A stretch of DNA of 32,787 bases from Acidimicrobiia bacterium (GTDB taxonomy: Bacteria > Actinomycetota > Acidimicrobiia > Acidimicrobiales > Poriferisodalaceae): assembly GCA_012960315.1 (NCBI GenBank), contig DUBN01000014.1:1-32787 (forward strand), in the 5' to 3' direction. The position numbers and the translations under genes were made by a program. Below, in pieces: positions 23,069 to 30,466 of this stretch. How positions within the stretch are numbered: the stretch's first letter is position 1; every line of letters starts with the position of its first letter. The notes below the pieces were generated by a model that did no database searches, was not told where the DNA came from, and saw only the letters and a list, made by a program, of their open reading frames with translations.

Positions 23069-23212
23069 ATGACAAACCAACCCGACCCGTTAACACTCAA
23101 TGACACGCAACGCGCAGAGCTATTCGCTCAACTCGTCAAGGAGTACGGGTCCGATGAAGCATCACGTCGTTGGATGGCAGCGTTCGCTTCCCAAGACGCC
23201 ACCGAAACATAG
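23069..23212 (+). CDS. Small hypothetical protein (47 aa)
   Basis: A 47-codon frame from ATG to TAG. GAGG lies 8 bases upstream. The product (MTNQPDPLTLNDTQRAELFA, then QLVKEYGSDEASRRWMAAFA and a short acidic tail) is predicted to be two amphipathic helices with no hydrophobic or low-complexity run. Composition and ribosome site are those of a real small gene. It lies 61 bases after the 22396 gene on the same strand and 168 bases before the tRNA. I recognise no family. Confidence 0.5.
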   Translation: MTNQPDPLTLNDTQRAELFAQLVKEYGSDEASRRWMAAFASQDATET

Positions 23213-23380
23213 TCAGAACAATCAACGCCACGACAAGTTACGTCTTCCATCTGAAACACCTCAAGCCAACAAAGCCACTCTGATAGCAGGCAGCCTCAAA
23301 AATTGGACTCCCCGTAGGTAGCCTGCGTGTACACAAAGCGCTTCCTCGGGTTTCCAAACCCACTGGGCGCCGATCTATCC

Positions 23381-23453
23381 GCCCCCGTAGCTCAGGGGAT
23401 AGAGCATCGGTTTCCTAAACCGTGCGTCGCAGGTTCGAATCCTGCCGGGGGCG
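23381..23453 (+). tRNA. tRNA-Arg (anticodon CCU)
   Basis: The cloverleaf is complete: acceptor GCCCCCG (23381-23387) pairs with CGGGGGC (23446-23452), the D-arm is GCTC/GAGC, and the T-arm is GCAGG-TTCGAAT-CCTGC. The seven-base anticodon loop TTCCTAA places CCT as the anticodon, reading AGG arginine codons. The outermost anticodon-stem pair is a T-T mismatch. The 3' CCA is not encoded. No attachment-site duplication or integrase is visible next to it. Confidence 0.95.
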
Positions 23454-23478
23454 CTCACAACTCGCCTCTGTCAAACGA

Positions 23479-24036
23479 TCACGGTCGAAGGCCTTCACCC
23501 CACAAGACATACATCGCTACCAGCGGAGTGTCTCCCGCCTCAACGGTGTGAATATCTGAAGGATGGTTATACAGGGTGGTTTCGGGTTTGACCTCGATCA
23601 ATTTCTCTGCACCTCCATACCTCCAACGGGCGGAACCGGAAATAGTCAGATACAGCTCTTGTGGAGGGTGGTTGTGAACGGGATACGAGCAGTTTTGGTC
23701 GACGTACATGATTCCTACTTCGAGACCTGGCAACTCAAACGCGTCAGACAGAACACATAGAGCCCGGTCGTTTCCTTCGTCATCCCAACGGTGAGACTGA
23801 ACCCACCGCAGAGATGGTGCAATCGCAGCGAACTCACAGGCGCGGGGAGTGTCAGACACGCGGTGGAGGTTCCGTAAAGCCGGCAGCATTTGAGATTCAA
23901 AGGGGATACTCGCAGCTATCTCAATCGCTGAGCGAAATTTCTCTGCTCCCTCCGCAATTTCGCTCCGGTTCGAAAACTCGATCGCAGCATCAGCAGCTTC
24001 AACCAACCAGAGGCGCAGTTCGTCGTCAACAGTCAT
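23479..24036 (-). CDS. Cupin resembling DddQ/DddL-type dimethylsulfoniopropionate lyase (185 aa)
   Basis: A helical N-terminal half of about 100 residues precedes a single cupin barrel. Cupin motif 1 is YPVHNHPPQELYLTISGSARW, with His121, His123, Glu127 and Tyr129; motif 2 ends in HPSDIHTVEAGDTPLVAMYV with His163. As I remember it, the DddQ metal and catalytic residues are His125, Glu129, Tyr131 and His163, and the spacing here is the same. Such enzymes cleave DMSP to dimethyl sulfide and acrylate. Related DMSP-lyase-like cupins without that activity exist, so the substrate is inference. I chose the ATG at 24036 because it overlaps the dsbB stop (ATGA); the longer frame from 24174 would lie within dsbB. 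Confidence 0.75.
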   Translation of the reverse strand: MTVDDELRLWLVEAADAAIEFSNRSEIAEGAEKFRSAIEIAASIPFESQMLPALRNLHRVSDTPRACEFAAIAPSLRWVQSHRWDDEGNDRALCVLSDAFELPGLEVGIMYVDQNCSYPVHNHPPQELYLTISGSARWRYGGAEKLIEVKPETTLYNHPSDIHTVEAGDTPLVAMYVLWGEGLRP

Positions 24037-24590
24037 CCGATACGCCCTTCCCGGAAACGAAACCCAATCAACAACGTCAGGACTAATACAAACACGGATC
24101 CGGCCATCCAGGGAATCGAGATGAATCCGAATTTTTCGATGTAGGTGACAGAACATGGGGTCGTGAGGCTGCACGATTTCGCGTCAGACAACGATGGAAC
24201 TTGCTGAAGTAAGTAATGCCAAATCGATGCTCCTACGCCCATTAGCGATAACGGGACCGCGTAACGACGCACGTGGCGATCGCGAGTGAGCCAAGCAATT
24301 ACGAGAACGACAGCAAGTGGATACATGAAGACCCGCTGAATCCAACACCACCTACACGGACTCAAATCACCAATTTCGGACAGGTACAACGACCCGAGAG
24401 TTGCGACAACGGTGACCAACACCGAGAGCGGCCCAGCTATTGAACGAACACGAATTACTGCCTTGGTTTTTCGACGGTATTGAACGACGGCTAACACGAA
24501 GAGCATCAGCGTGAGAGCATTAATGAACAAAACGCCCCAAGCGAAAAGAGACAGAACACTCGCCACGGTCATTACTCCAATGTGCGTCAC
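24033..24590 (-). CDS. dsbB: Disulfide bond formation protein DsbB/BdbC (185 aa)
   Basis: A four-helix inner-membrane oxidoreductase. The first cysteine pair is in the conserved LSPCRWCWIQRVFMYPL, and the second pair is in AKSCSLTTPCSVTYIEKFGFISIPWMAG in the second external loop. It passes electrons from the thiol oxidase DsbA to quinone and so drives disulfide formation outside the membrane. An ATG at residue 7 is an alternative start. No dsbA is in the window. It overlaps the cupin gene by 4 bases. The cysteine-containing secreted proteins nearby (for example the metallopeptidase at 27773) could be clients. Confidence 0.92.
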   Translation of the reverse strand: MTHIGVMTVASVLSLFAWGVLFINALTLMLFVLAVVQYRRKTKAVIRVRSIAGPLSVLVTVVATLGSLYLSEIGDLSPCRWCWIQRVFMYPLAVVLVIAWLTRDRHVRRYAVPLSLMGVGASIWHYLLQQVPSLSDAKSCSLTTPCSVTYIEKFGFISIPWMAGSVFVLVLTLLIGFRFREGRIG

Positions 24591-24615
24591 CTGTCGCTAA
24601 ATTGCTAGTCGACCA

Positions 24616-26115
24616 CTAAGGCGCTGATGAACTACGCAGCGGTGACTTCCCAACTGGGATCCACATAGCCATTGCGCTCAACGTCGTGGCGACCAAGAAA
24701 ACCGCCAGAATGCGCTCGTAGTAGGGCAACGCTTCAACCCCAGCATTGGTTGTTAACAACGCGAAAACCATGGCAGTGCCGATAGCACCCGACGCGTATC
24801 GCAGAGTGCCGAAAAGGCCGTTGGTCTCGGCAAAGAACTTTTCTTCCACCCACTCCAACGCCACGCCGTTGAGCAAGGGAATACTCATTCCCCATCCCAG
24901 CCCATACATCACGATTCCCGGTGCGAAATCAAACCAAAAATTGACTTCACTGCCTAGTTGCGTCAGATGCCAACTGACCGCAACCATTTGAAGCATGGTC
25001 CCAAATCGGCACAGCCCGATCGAACCAATGCGGTCCGCCAAACGACTAAATAGAAGAGTCGAGCAACCCGCGGCTACCGGGCCAAGGGTTATACCCAACC
25101 CAACTTGAAGAGTCGAAAAATTCCAGACGTTCTTCATGAAAAGTGGCCAAACAATCCAAAGCGGCGAGGAAGTAATCGAACCGAGGAAATTGACCGTATT
25201 GGCAACCAACACCCCACGTCGACGCAACAGATGCAGATTAAGGAGCGGTTCCGGGTGCCGCGAGGAGTTCACGATGAACAACCCCAAAGCACCGCCGCCA
25301 ATAAGGGCGACTGTGATTGTGATCGGTGAAGAGTAACCCCAGACACGACCCTGCATAATGGCTGTCACTACCGCGGCCACAGCAATTGTTCCAGCTCCGG
25401 CACCGACGAGGTCTAACCGTTGTTGATTGGAAGGAATCGGTAGTTCCTTCAACATTTTCCAGCCGCCCCAAAACATGAGCAGCGCGATGGGAGCACTCAC
25501 CAGGTAAACAGCCCGCCAACCAGCGGCCGCGAGTATGAACGCGGAAGCAGCCGGTGCCACCCCCGCCCCTAAAGGCCCTGCCGCCGACCATAATCCGACC
25601 GCTGTTGAACGTCTTGATTTTGGGAAGAGGGGCAGCACGAGAGCGAGTGAAGCCGGAAGCAATGCTGCTCCAGCGATGGCCTGTAAAACTCTACTCAGAT
25701 TTAGCGTGAGCACAGTTGGAGCAACAGCAGAAAAAACCGCCGATAATGCGAAAAGGAGAAGCCCTAGTTGGAAGATTAGTTTTCTTCCAATGCGATCGGC
25801 GAGACGCCCGGCGAGAGGCATGAAAGCCGCAGTTCCGATGAAAAAGCCTGCTACGCCCCAACCCACGTCAGCGGCCGTGGCACCAGTGAATCCTGCTTGG
25901 ATGTCGTCTAACGCAATGTTGGTTGCTGTGCTGTTGAAGCCGACGAGCACAGTAGCTAAGGACGTAAGAAACAAAGCCCGCCAGGCGCGTGGAGATACCG
26001 TCTCAAGTTTTGGCCGGGTCGAAGAAGACTCGGTGATATCCGGGACGGTTGGGGTTCCATCAGCGAGAGCGACTCTCGGCACTGTGGAAAGCACGACAGG
26101 TATCTGTCGACGCAT
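24616..26115 (-). CDS. MFS transporter, DHA2/EmrB-QacA-like drug exporter type (499 aa)
   Basis: A multi-spanning permease of the length expected for 14-helix MFS exporters. Helix 1 is followed by NIALDDIQAGFTG (the N-x-A-L-P/D-x-I region of EmrB/QacA proteins), motif A is GRLADRIGRKLIFQLG, and motif C-like glycines are in GLWSAAGPLGAGVAPAASAF. A 45-residue hydrophilic, Ser/Thr/Pro-rich extension precedes helix 1 and may indicate a later true start, though no better ribosome site is obvious. It probably exports a hydrophobic compound by proton antiport. The upstream region contains a long nested inverted repeat that could be an operator. Confidence 0.88.
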   Translation of the reverse strand: MRRQIPVVLSTVPRVALADGTPTVPDITESSSTRPKLETVSPRAWRALFLTSLATVLVGFNSTATNIALDDIQAGFTGATAADVGWGVAGFFIGTAAFMPLAGRLADRIGRKLIFQLGLLLFALSAVFSAVAPTVLTLNLSRVLQAIAGAALLPASLALVLPLFPKSRRSTAVGLWSAAGPLGAGVAPAASAFILAAAGWRAVYLVSAPIALLMFWGGWKMLKELPIPSNQQRLDLVGAGAGTIAVAAVVTAIMQGRVWGYSSPITITVALIGGGALGLFIVNSSRHPEPLLNLHLLRRRGVLVANTVNFLGSITSSPLWIVWPLFMKNVWNFSTLQVGLGITLGPVAAGCSTLLFSRLADRIGSIGLCRFGTMLQMVAVSWHLTQLGSEVNFWFDFAPGIVMYGLGWGMSIPLLNGVALEWVEEKFFAETNGLFGTLRYASGAIGTAMVFALLTTNAGVEALPYYERILAVFLVATTLSAMAMWIPVGKSPLRSSSAP

Positions 26116-26642
26116 CAGCCAGAGCCTAGGGGTTCACTGATCCGATAGTTAACCAAATTCAAAAGTTCATTAGAAGAATTTAATTCTTGTTTAACTTTTG
26201 TTACCGCGAAGCTGTCGTATGCCCGCGATAGGCCCTGAGAGTTTGCGTCCACTAGCTAATTAGCAGCACCAACTTTCCTTGCCCAACAAAATTGTCCCAC
26301 CCCCCTGGGAAAGTTGTGCATGGCCACTAAAGGGACCCAACGCAGTGAATTTCGCCCAGGACGACCAATGTCGCCACACACTCGTGATCTTGGCCACTTT
26401 GGCGTACGACAATGTCGTCTCACTCTCGCGGGCACCGACGCACGATGGGAGCTCGAGATATGACGGTGTTTTTTGTGTCACTCGCGGTATCGGCAGTGTT
26501 TGGTTTATGGGAAATGTGTAGCTCTAGAACGGCGGCAGAACAGTAAAGCCAGAGTTTTCAAACATCTGACTCTTCCCCACCTAGGCACCCATTCTCTTCG
26601 AGATCCCAGTCTTTGCATCGCTTAGGGCCCACGTCCCGTCGG
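26116..26642. other. 527-base intergenic region without a convincing gene
   Basis: Overlapping frames exist on both strands (for example 26279-26521 plus and 26260-26481 minus), but neither has a ribosome site or a protein-like product. The region holds the nested inverted repeat at 26160-26200, a copy of the palindrome GCTAATTAGC at 26255-26264, and a small inverted repeat ACGAC-AAT-GTCGT near 26405. It separates divergent genes, so it must contain both promoters. A small RNA cannot be excluded. Confidence 0.4.
26160..26200. promoter_or_regulatory. Nested inverted repeat upstream of the MFS exporter gene
   Basis: CAAAAGTT (26160-26167) and AACTTTTG (26193-26200) flank an inner inverted repeat AAGAAT-TTA-ATTCTT (26174-26188). 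The element is strongly AT-rich against its surroundings and lies 45 bases upstream of the exporter ATG. It looks like an operator for a dimeric regulator or a promoter-proximal hairpin. No regulator gene is adjacent. Confidence 0.4.
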
Positions 26643-27224
26643 GTGACTACCCTCAAACAGGTGAGACCAGAGTGGCAGCGCAGAATTATGTTGCTGGCTA
26701 TTGCCAGCCTGGCCTTGTGCCTTTTAGTAGGACTCGTTGTTCCCATGGAACGCCTCGATGGCAAGGGGTGGCCTGCGCGCGCAGTCGGATATCCGCTGTC
26801 GTCGGTTGCCATGGGAACCATTTGGTTTCTGAGAGGACAGAAAGGGCGGTTCCCGTACATTCCGACAGCGCTACTAGTGACCCCTTTCATCCTCGACCTC
26901 CTCGGGAATCTGTTTCGTTTCTTCGACACCGTTCAGAACTTCGACGACTTCCTACACTTCGTCAACTGGATGTTTTTGTGCGCTGCGTTCGTCGCAATGT
27001 TCGATCCCACAAAACTTGCACCGTGGAATCGAGCCGCTCTAGGAGCAGGTTTTGGAGCCTTTGCAATCATCCTTTGGGAATTCTTGGAGTACGTCATCAT
27101 GCAAAGCGGCACTACTGGCCTGCACCTCAGCTACGAGGACACAATCACCGACCTGCTCCTGAGTTCTGCTGGCGGGCTGGTTGGCTCTCTCGTCATGGTC
27201 CGACTTTTCCCAAAAAGCGTGTAA
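26643..27224 (+). CDS. Membrane protein, YjdF/DUF2238-like (about 193 aa)
   Basis: Five to six hydrophobic segments. Two motifs suggest the YjdF group: NFDDFLHFVNWMFLCAAF (Y/F-D-x-x-x-H-F in a helix) and ILWEFLEYVIMQSG (W-E-x-x-E), followed by YEDTITDLLLSSAGGLVGS (D-T-x-x-D-L). The conserved D, H and E residues inside membrane helices hint at a metal site or enzymatic role; no function is established. The start is uncertain: GTG 26643, GTG 26661 and ATG 26688 are in frame, and TTG 26613 is less likely. Confidence 0.7.
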   Translation: MTTLKQVRPEWQRRIMLLAIASLALCLLVGLVVPMERLDGKGWPARAVGYPLSSVAMGTIWFLRGQKGRFPYIPTALLVTPFILDLLGNLFRFFDTVQNFDDFLHFVNWMFLCAAFVAMFDPTKLAPWNRAALGAGFGAFAIILWEFLEYVIMQSGTTGLHLSYEDTITDLLLSSAGGLVGSLVMVRLFPKSV

Positions 27225-27253
27225 CCCTCCGTTTCCTAACGGGAGCCGAGGGT
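27224..27253 (+). terminator. Stem-loop after the YjdF-like gene
   Basis: ACCCTC (27224-27229) pairs with GAGGGT (27248-27253), with an inner CGTT/AACG pairing, directly after the stop codon and followed by TTC. The T-tract is short, so termination is only suggested. Confidence 0.3.
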
Positions 27254-27324
27254 TTCACTCCCATATCTTCCCAACGGCCCCACTTCGGCTTATCGAACCC
27301 TAGACAACGGGGGGACGATGACCG

Positions 27325-27654
27325 TTAGTGGGCGAGTTCAGCCCACGTTTCTCGCGCAGATGGGACACGAGAAACGGCTTCTTGACATAACTGCCCTAGT
27401 TCGTCGCTAATCTGTTCCGTTTCAAGTGCTTCAAGCCCCTGCAGGAACGCGCTTAGTGCTGAATTCAGATCGTGGTGTGACGTGGTAGCCAGATCTGGCT
27501 CGTCAAGTACCGAACGGAATCCCGTTCCAGCTAGCGACAGATGCTCAGAAACATCATCTGGTAGTTCGGTTCGCTCAAGCAAAGTGACCAACATCGACAT
27601 CGCGGAGAGCTGATTTCGGATGTCGTGCACGAGTGTTGATCGGGACACACCCAT
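27325..27654 (-). CDS. Stand-alone histidine-kinase dimerisation-like (HisKA/DHp) protein (109 aa)
   Basis: The N-terminus LVHDIRNQLSAMSMLVTLLE matches an H-box (H-D/E-x-R-N-x-L-S) at the start of a long helix; a second helix follows (SEHLSLAGTGFRSVLDE). There is no ATP-binding HATPase domain, only about 60 further residues predicted helical. It could be a phosphotransfer or anti-kinase protein acting on the two-component pair encoded at 28653-30304, or a remnant of a kinase. The ATG at 27654 gives a compact gene. It is on the opposite strand, convergent with the YjdF-like gene. Confidence 0.55.
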   Translation of the reverse strand: MGVSRSTLVHDIRNQLSAMSMLVTLLERTELPDDVSEHLSLAGTGFRSVLDEPDLATTSHHDLNSALSAFLQGLEALETEQISDELGQLCQEAVSRVPSARETWAELAH

Positions 27655-27772
27655 GCGTCAAACCTAGCTGTTTCCCTTATCGGGTTGTAGGGACTAGTAC
27701 CGCATTTGCACTAGACCGTGACACGCAATTGCTCTATATGGGCCAGAACCCAAAGTTCTTAACGTCATATGC

Positions 27773-28456
27773 ATGGTCTCCGTTTCCAAAGCAGTTGCTT
27801 TTATCGCCTTCGTTGGCGTTGCACTGGTGTTGGGGTGGGTTGCTTTGTTGCAAGCCACCCAGGCTGAGGCATCCGGTCAAACGGTTGCCGTTCCGGCGCC
27901 CGAAGTTCCCATCAACAGCATCGGCTACCAAGGTGTCGAAGGTGGCTACCAAAACCACGTCGAAAACGTTGCAACAACTATTCCTGAAGAGCTACTACCG
28001 GCACTTAAAGGCCTCACATTCGTCAACGGATGCCATCCCTGGACGACAAGCAAACTTGGCAAATGTGCTCTCGGAACTTTTGACTCTGCAGGATGGGACG
28101 CCGACGAATCCGTTGGGCACAAATGGTCCAACACCATTTGGGTGTCGACCCGTGCTGTTATAACTGGCACGGCGTCGGACGTTGTGCTCCATGAGACAGG
28201 TCACGCCTTTGTTCACAACTTCTTTGACGACTGTTATTTCCCCGGACAAGCAGAAAAATCAGTAAAAGATCTCCTTATGACATATTTCGCTCACGATCAA
28301 GCACCCCCGGCCGAGCTTCTAGCAGACGCTTTTGTCGTCGCCTACGGCAAAGACGGAAGCACAAGGCACACTTACTATCTGGATAAGTTCAACTACGGCG
28401 TTTCCGATGACGCGCTGGCCGCCGTCAGAGCTGCGGTGTGGTTGTGTTCTCAATAA
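27773..28456 (+). CDS. Predicted secreted zinc metallopeptidase-like protein (227 aa)
   Basis: A short basic start and a hydrophobic stretch (residues 7-27) form a signal peptide or anchor. The core contains DVVLHETGHAFVHNFF with an HExxH zinc motif (His140, Glu141, His144). ELLADAF (Glu181, Asp185) lies 37 residues later and may supply the third ligand in a gluzincin-like arrangement. Cys87, Cys98, Cys154 and Cys225 could form two disulfides, as expected outside the cell. I do not recognise a named peptidase family. It precedes the response regulator gene by 196 bases. Confidence 0.7.
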   Translation: MVSVSKAVAFIAFVGVALVLGWVALLQATQAEASGQTVAVPAPEVPINSIGYQGVEGGYQNHVENVATTIPEELLPALKGLTFVNGCHPWTTSKLGKCALGTFDSAGWDADESVGHKWSNTIWVSTRAVITGTASDVVLHETGHAFVHNFFDDCYFPGQAEKSVKDLLMTYFAHDQAPPAELLADAFVVAYGKDGSTRHTYYLDKFNYGVSDDALAAVRAAVWLCSQ

Positions 28457-28652
28457 GCAGCTGCTGAGTTGGTACCCGAACTCCGTCTCTCCGAACACGT
28501 TGACCAAACAGGCCTGCGAGAGCACCGAGCTTTGACCCGTCGAGCAACCTTCTGCGGCGCGGAACTGAAATACCTCTGGCAGTTGATTGACCCTCGGTAC
28601 TCAGCTCAACAGATACACCCCTATCGTTATATGCAGATCATTTGGGAGCGAA

Positions 28653-29030
28653 ATGTTCGGCCGCAAGAACAGTAAGCCAACTAACCAAGAATCAATTCTT
28701 CTAGTCGACGATGACAAAGGTCAGCTCGATGTTTTCATGGCCTGGATGGGCGCCGTGCGTCCCAGCGCTCATCTGCAAACAGCTACCAACGCTGCTGAAG
28801 CAACTCAACTACTCAACTCGACTCGTTTCTCGTTGGTTATTTCTGACTACTCAATGCCGCACCCCGCAGCGGGACTTGATGTCTTAGCTGCAGCGAAAGA
28901 CTCAGGGTTACCTGTATCGCAATTCATCATGTTGTCCGGCACAACCGACAACCTTCCCGACGGAGTTCGTTTAGTCAGCAAAGGCGATCTACCAGCCCTA
29001 GAGGCAGCTATCGAGCAGGCACTGAAATGA
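28653..29030 (+). CDS. Single-domain response regulator (125 aa)
   Basis: A receiver domain alone: acidic pocket LLVDDD (Asp19-21), phosphoacceptor Asp65 in VISDYSMPHP, Ser95 in FIMLSGT, and Lys110 in LVSKGD. There is no output domain, so it probably works as a phosphorelay partner or by protein contact. I chose the ATG at 28653 because GGGAG precedes it by 4 bases; an in-frame upstream start at 28587 adds residues unlike a receiver. The stop overlaps the kinase start by 4 bases (ATGA), so both are made together. Confidence 0.88.
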   Translation: MFGRKNSKPTNQESILLVDDDKGQLDVFMAWMGAVRPSAHLQTATNAAEATQLLNSTRFSLVISDYSMPHPAAGLDVLAAAKDSGLPVSQFIMLSGTTDNLPDGVRLVSKGDLPALEAAIEQALK

Positions 29031-30304
29031 ACGCAAAGGACTGGACGGGGTTCGACACAGACAAATGGAATTTTCTCGATCAGATCCCTGAGGAGTTGTT
29101 CAGCGAAGCTCAAGAAGAAAGTTTGGTTCAGTCGGGATTCGACTTCGCTTATGCAGCCCGCCTCTTCTTTCTTGTCTCTCCTTCACCGGTAGCGCTTCAT
29201 GCTCCTGTTCTCAACGCAGACGGCACGATCCGCGATATTGAGCTGTTGCGCGCCAACCCCGCCTGGTATCGATACCGGCCTACTCCCCCACCCGAGAACG
29301 GCTCACTGGGGACCGACACTCGGTTCAAATTTGATGAGCTCGTTCCTCACCTTCAGGCCTGTTGGGACACACCGCGAGGAGTGCACACTCAACGGTTGAA
29401 TATCGCAGAAGCACTCTCCGATCCCGAATCCCCCTATCGATACCCCGACTCGATGTTCTCGGCCGACTATCAGCTCGTCACTCACTGGATACGCATTCCA
29501 ACCGACCAAAGCGAGCCGGACATCATCTTGGAGTTCTGCAATGATCTTGACCGAGCAGCGTTAGAGAACTATGCCCAACAAGACCGCCGGCTTGAACAGT
29601 TGCTGATGCAACGCCAGAAATGGTTGGGGGATGCTTCTCACGAGCTTCGGGGACCACTCAACGCGGCAGCAATGAGTCTGAACGTCACCACACGCCGAAA
29701 TGACCTCCCCGAAGGAGTACTCGCAACGTTAAAAATCGCTGAACGCTCGTTGCTGCAAATGTCGGATCTAGTGCGAGACATGTTCGATACAGCGAAACTT
29801 GAGAACGACGCCTTCGAATTGTCGATTAATCCCAATGTGCCGGTTCATGAAATTGTTGACGAAATTGTTGACGAGTTTGCCTCAAGTTCAGGCGTTCTCT
29901 CGTTGCGCTCGGTTCCCGATCAAACGATTGAGGCATCCTTGGACAGGGATCGCATTCGGCAGGTGCTCCGAAACCTGGTATCTAATGCCGTCAAATACCG
30001 TCAAGCAGACAAGCAAGCCACCGTTGCTATTCTTCTGCGTCGAGCAGACGACACCCACTTCGAAATTGTGGTCGACGACACTCCTAATGGGTTGGGAATG
30101 ACAAAAACCGACTTAGAAGCCTTGGAATCAAGTGAGCCGTTTTGGAGAGCTGCCACGGCGATAGCAGCTGCTTCAGGCACTGGGCTGGGAGTGCAGCTAT
30201 CGCGCAAACTCGTAGAACGTTCAGGTGGAGAACTCCGCTACGAGTCAAACTTCGGGGTAGGCACGATCGCGACCGTTCGGCTTCCCTACTCCCTGCAAAC
30301 ATAA
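29027..30304 (+). CDS. Sensor histidine kinase, soluble (425 aa)
   Basis: The N-terminal 180 residues have no membrane segment. They contain SPVALHAPVLNADGTIRDIELLRANPAWY, which resembles a PAS domain. The DHp H-box is WLGDASHELRGPLNAAAMSL with His205. The catalytic domain shows the N-box RNLVSNAVKYR (Asn320), a degenerate first G-box (DDTPNGLGM) and a clear second G-box (SGTGLGVQLSRKLVERSGGEL). It should autophosphorylate and pass phosphate to the overlapping receiver protein. The input signal is unknown but cytoplasmic. Confidence 0.9.
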   Translation: MNAKDWTGFDTDKWNFLDQIPEELFSEAQEESLVQSGFDFAYAARLFFLVSPSPVALHAPVLNADGTIRDIELLRANPAWYRYRPTPPPENGSLGTDTRFKFDELVPHLQACWDTPRGVHTQRLNIAEALSDPESPYRYPDSMFSADYQLVTHWIRIPTDQSEPDIILEFCNDLDRAALENYAQQDRRLEQLLMQRQKWLGDASHELRGPLNAAAMSLNVTTRRNDLPEGVLATLKIAERSLLQMSDLVRDMFDTAKLENDAFELSINPNVPVHEIVDEIVDEFASSSGVLSLRSVPDQTIEASLDRDRIRQVLRNLVSNAVKYRQADKQATVAILLRRADDTHFEIVVDDTPNGLGMTKTDLEALESSEPFWRAATAIAAASGTGLGVQLSRKLVERSGGELRYESNFGVGTIATVRLPYSLQT

Positions 30305-30370
30305 AAGTGGAAGCAGACACGCCATACCCCACTCAACAGACAAACCGTTCTGAATAGGAACCGTTGTCTG

Positions 30371-30394
30371 CGCCTTGGACCGCAGGCTAAGGCG
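30371..30394 (+). terminator. Hairpin downstream of the two-component operon
   Basis: CGCCTT (30371-30376) pairs with AAGGCG (30389-30394) across a 12-base loop. The sequence after it (ACATTTACCC) is only weakly T-rich, so this may be either a weak terminator or part of the TetR promoter region. Confidence 0.25.
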
Positions 30395-30405
30395 ACATTT
30401 ACCCT

Positions 30406-30433
30406 TATAATTCTTTGGTGAGACATTTGTCTC
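30406..30433 (+). promoter_or_regulatory. TetR-gene promoter (-10 TATAAT) with adjoining operator palindrome
   Basis: TATAAT at 30406-30411 is a consensus -10 box; no good -35 is seen at 17 bases. Starting 9 bases later, GAGACA-TT-TGTCTC (30420-30433) is a perfect 6-2-6 inverted repeat lying where transcription would begin, 33 bases before the tetR-type ATG. This is the usual position of a self-repressing TetR operator. Confidence 0.55.
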
Positions 30434-30466
30434 TAGTTCTGATTAACGGAGGGGAAGCCGTTACTT

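Noticed and set aside
23381-23480. tRNA-associated integration site
   Set aside because: No integrase, and no repeat of the tRNA 3' end was seen downstream in the window.
23327-23551. 74-codon frame spanning the tRNA
   Set aside because: It runs across the tRNA-Arg gene, so it is a chance open frame.
26321-26400. Repeated TGGCCACT as a direct repeat element
   Set aside because: Two 8-base copies in 80 bases with no shared flanks; too short to separate from chance.
26279-26521. Possible 80-codon gene on the plus strand
   Set aside because: No ribosome site, a product without predicted fold, and an equally long frame on the other strand; treated as non-coding.
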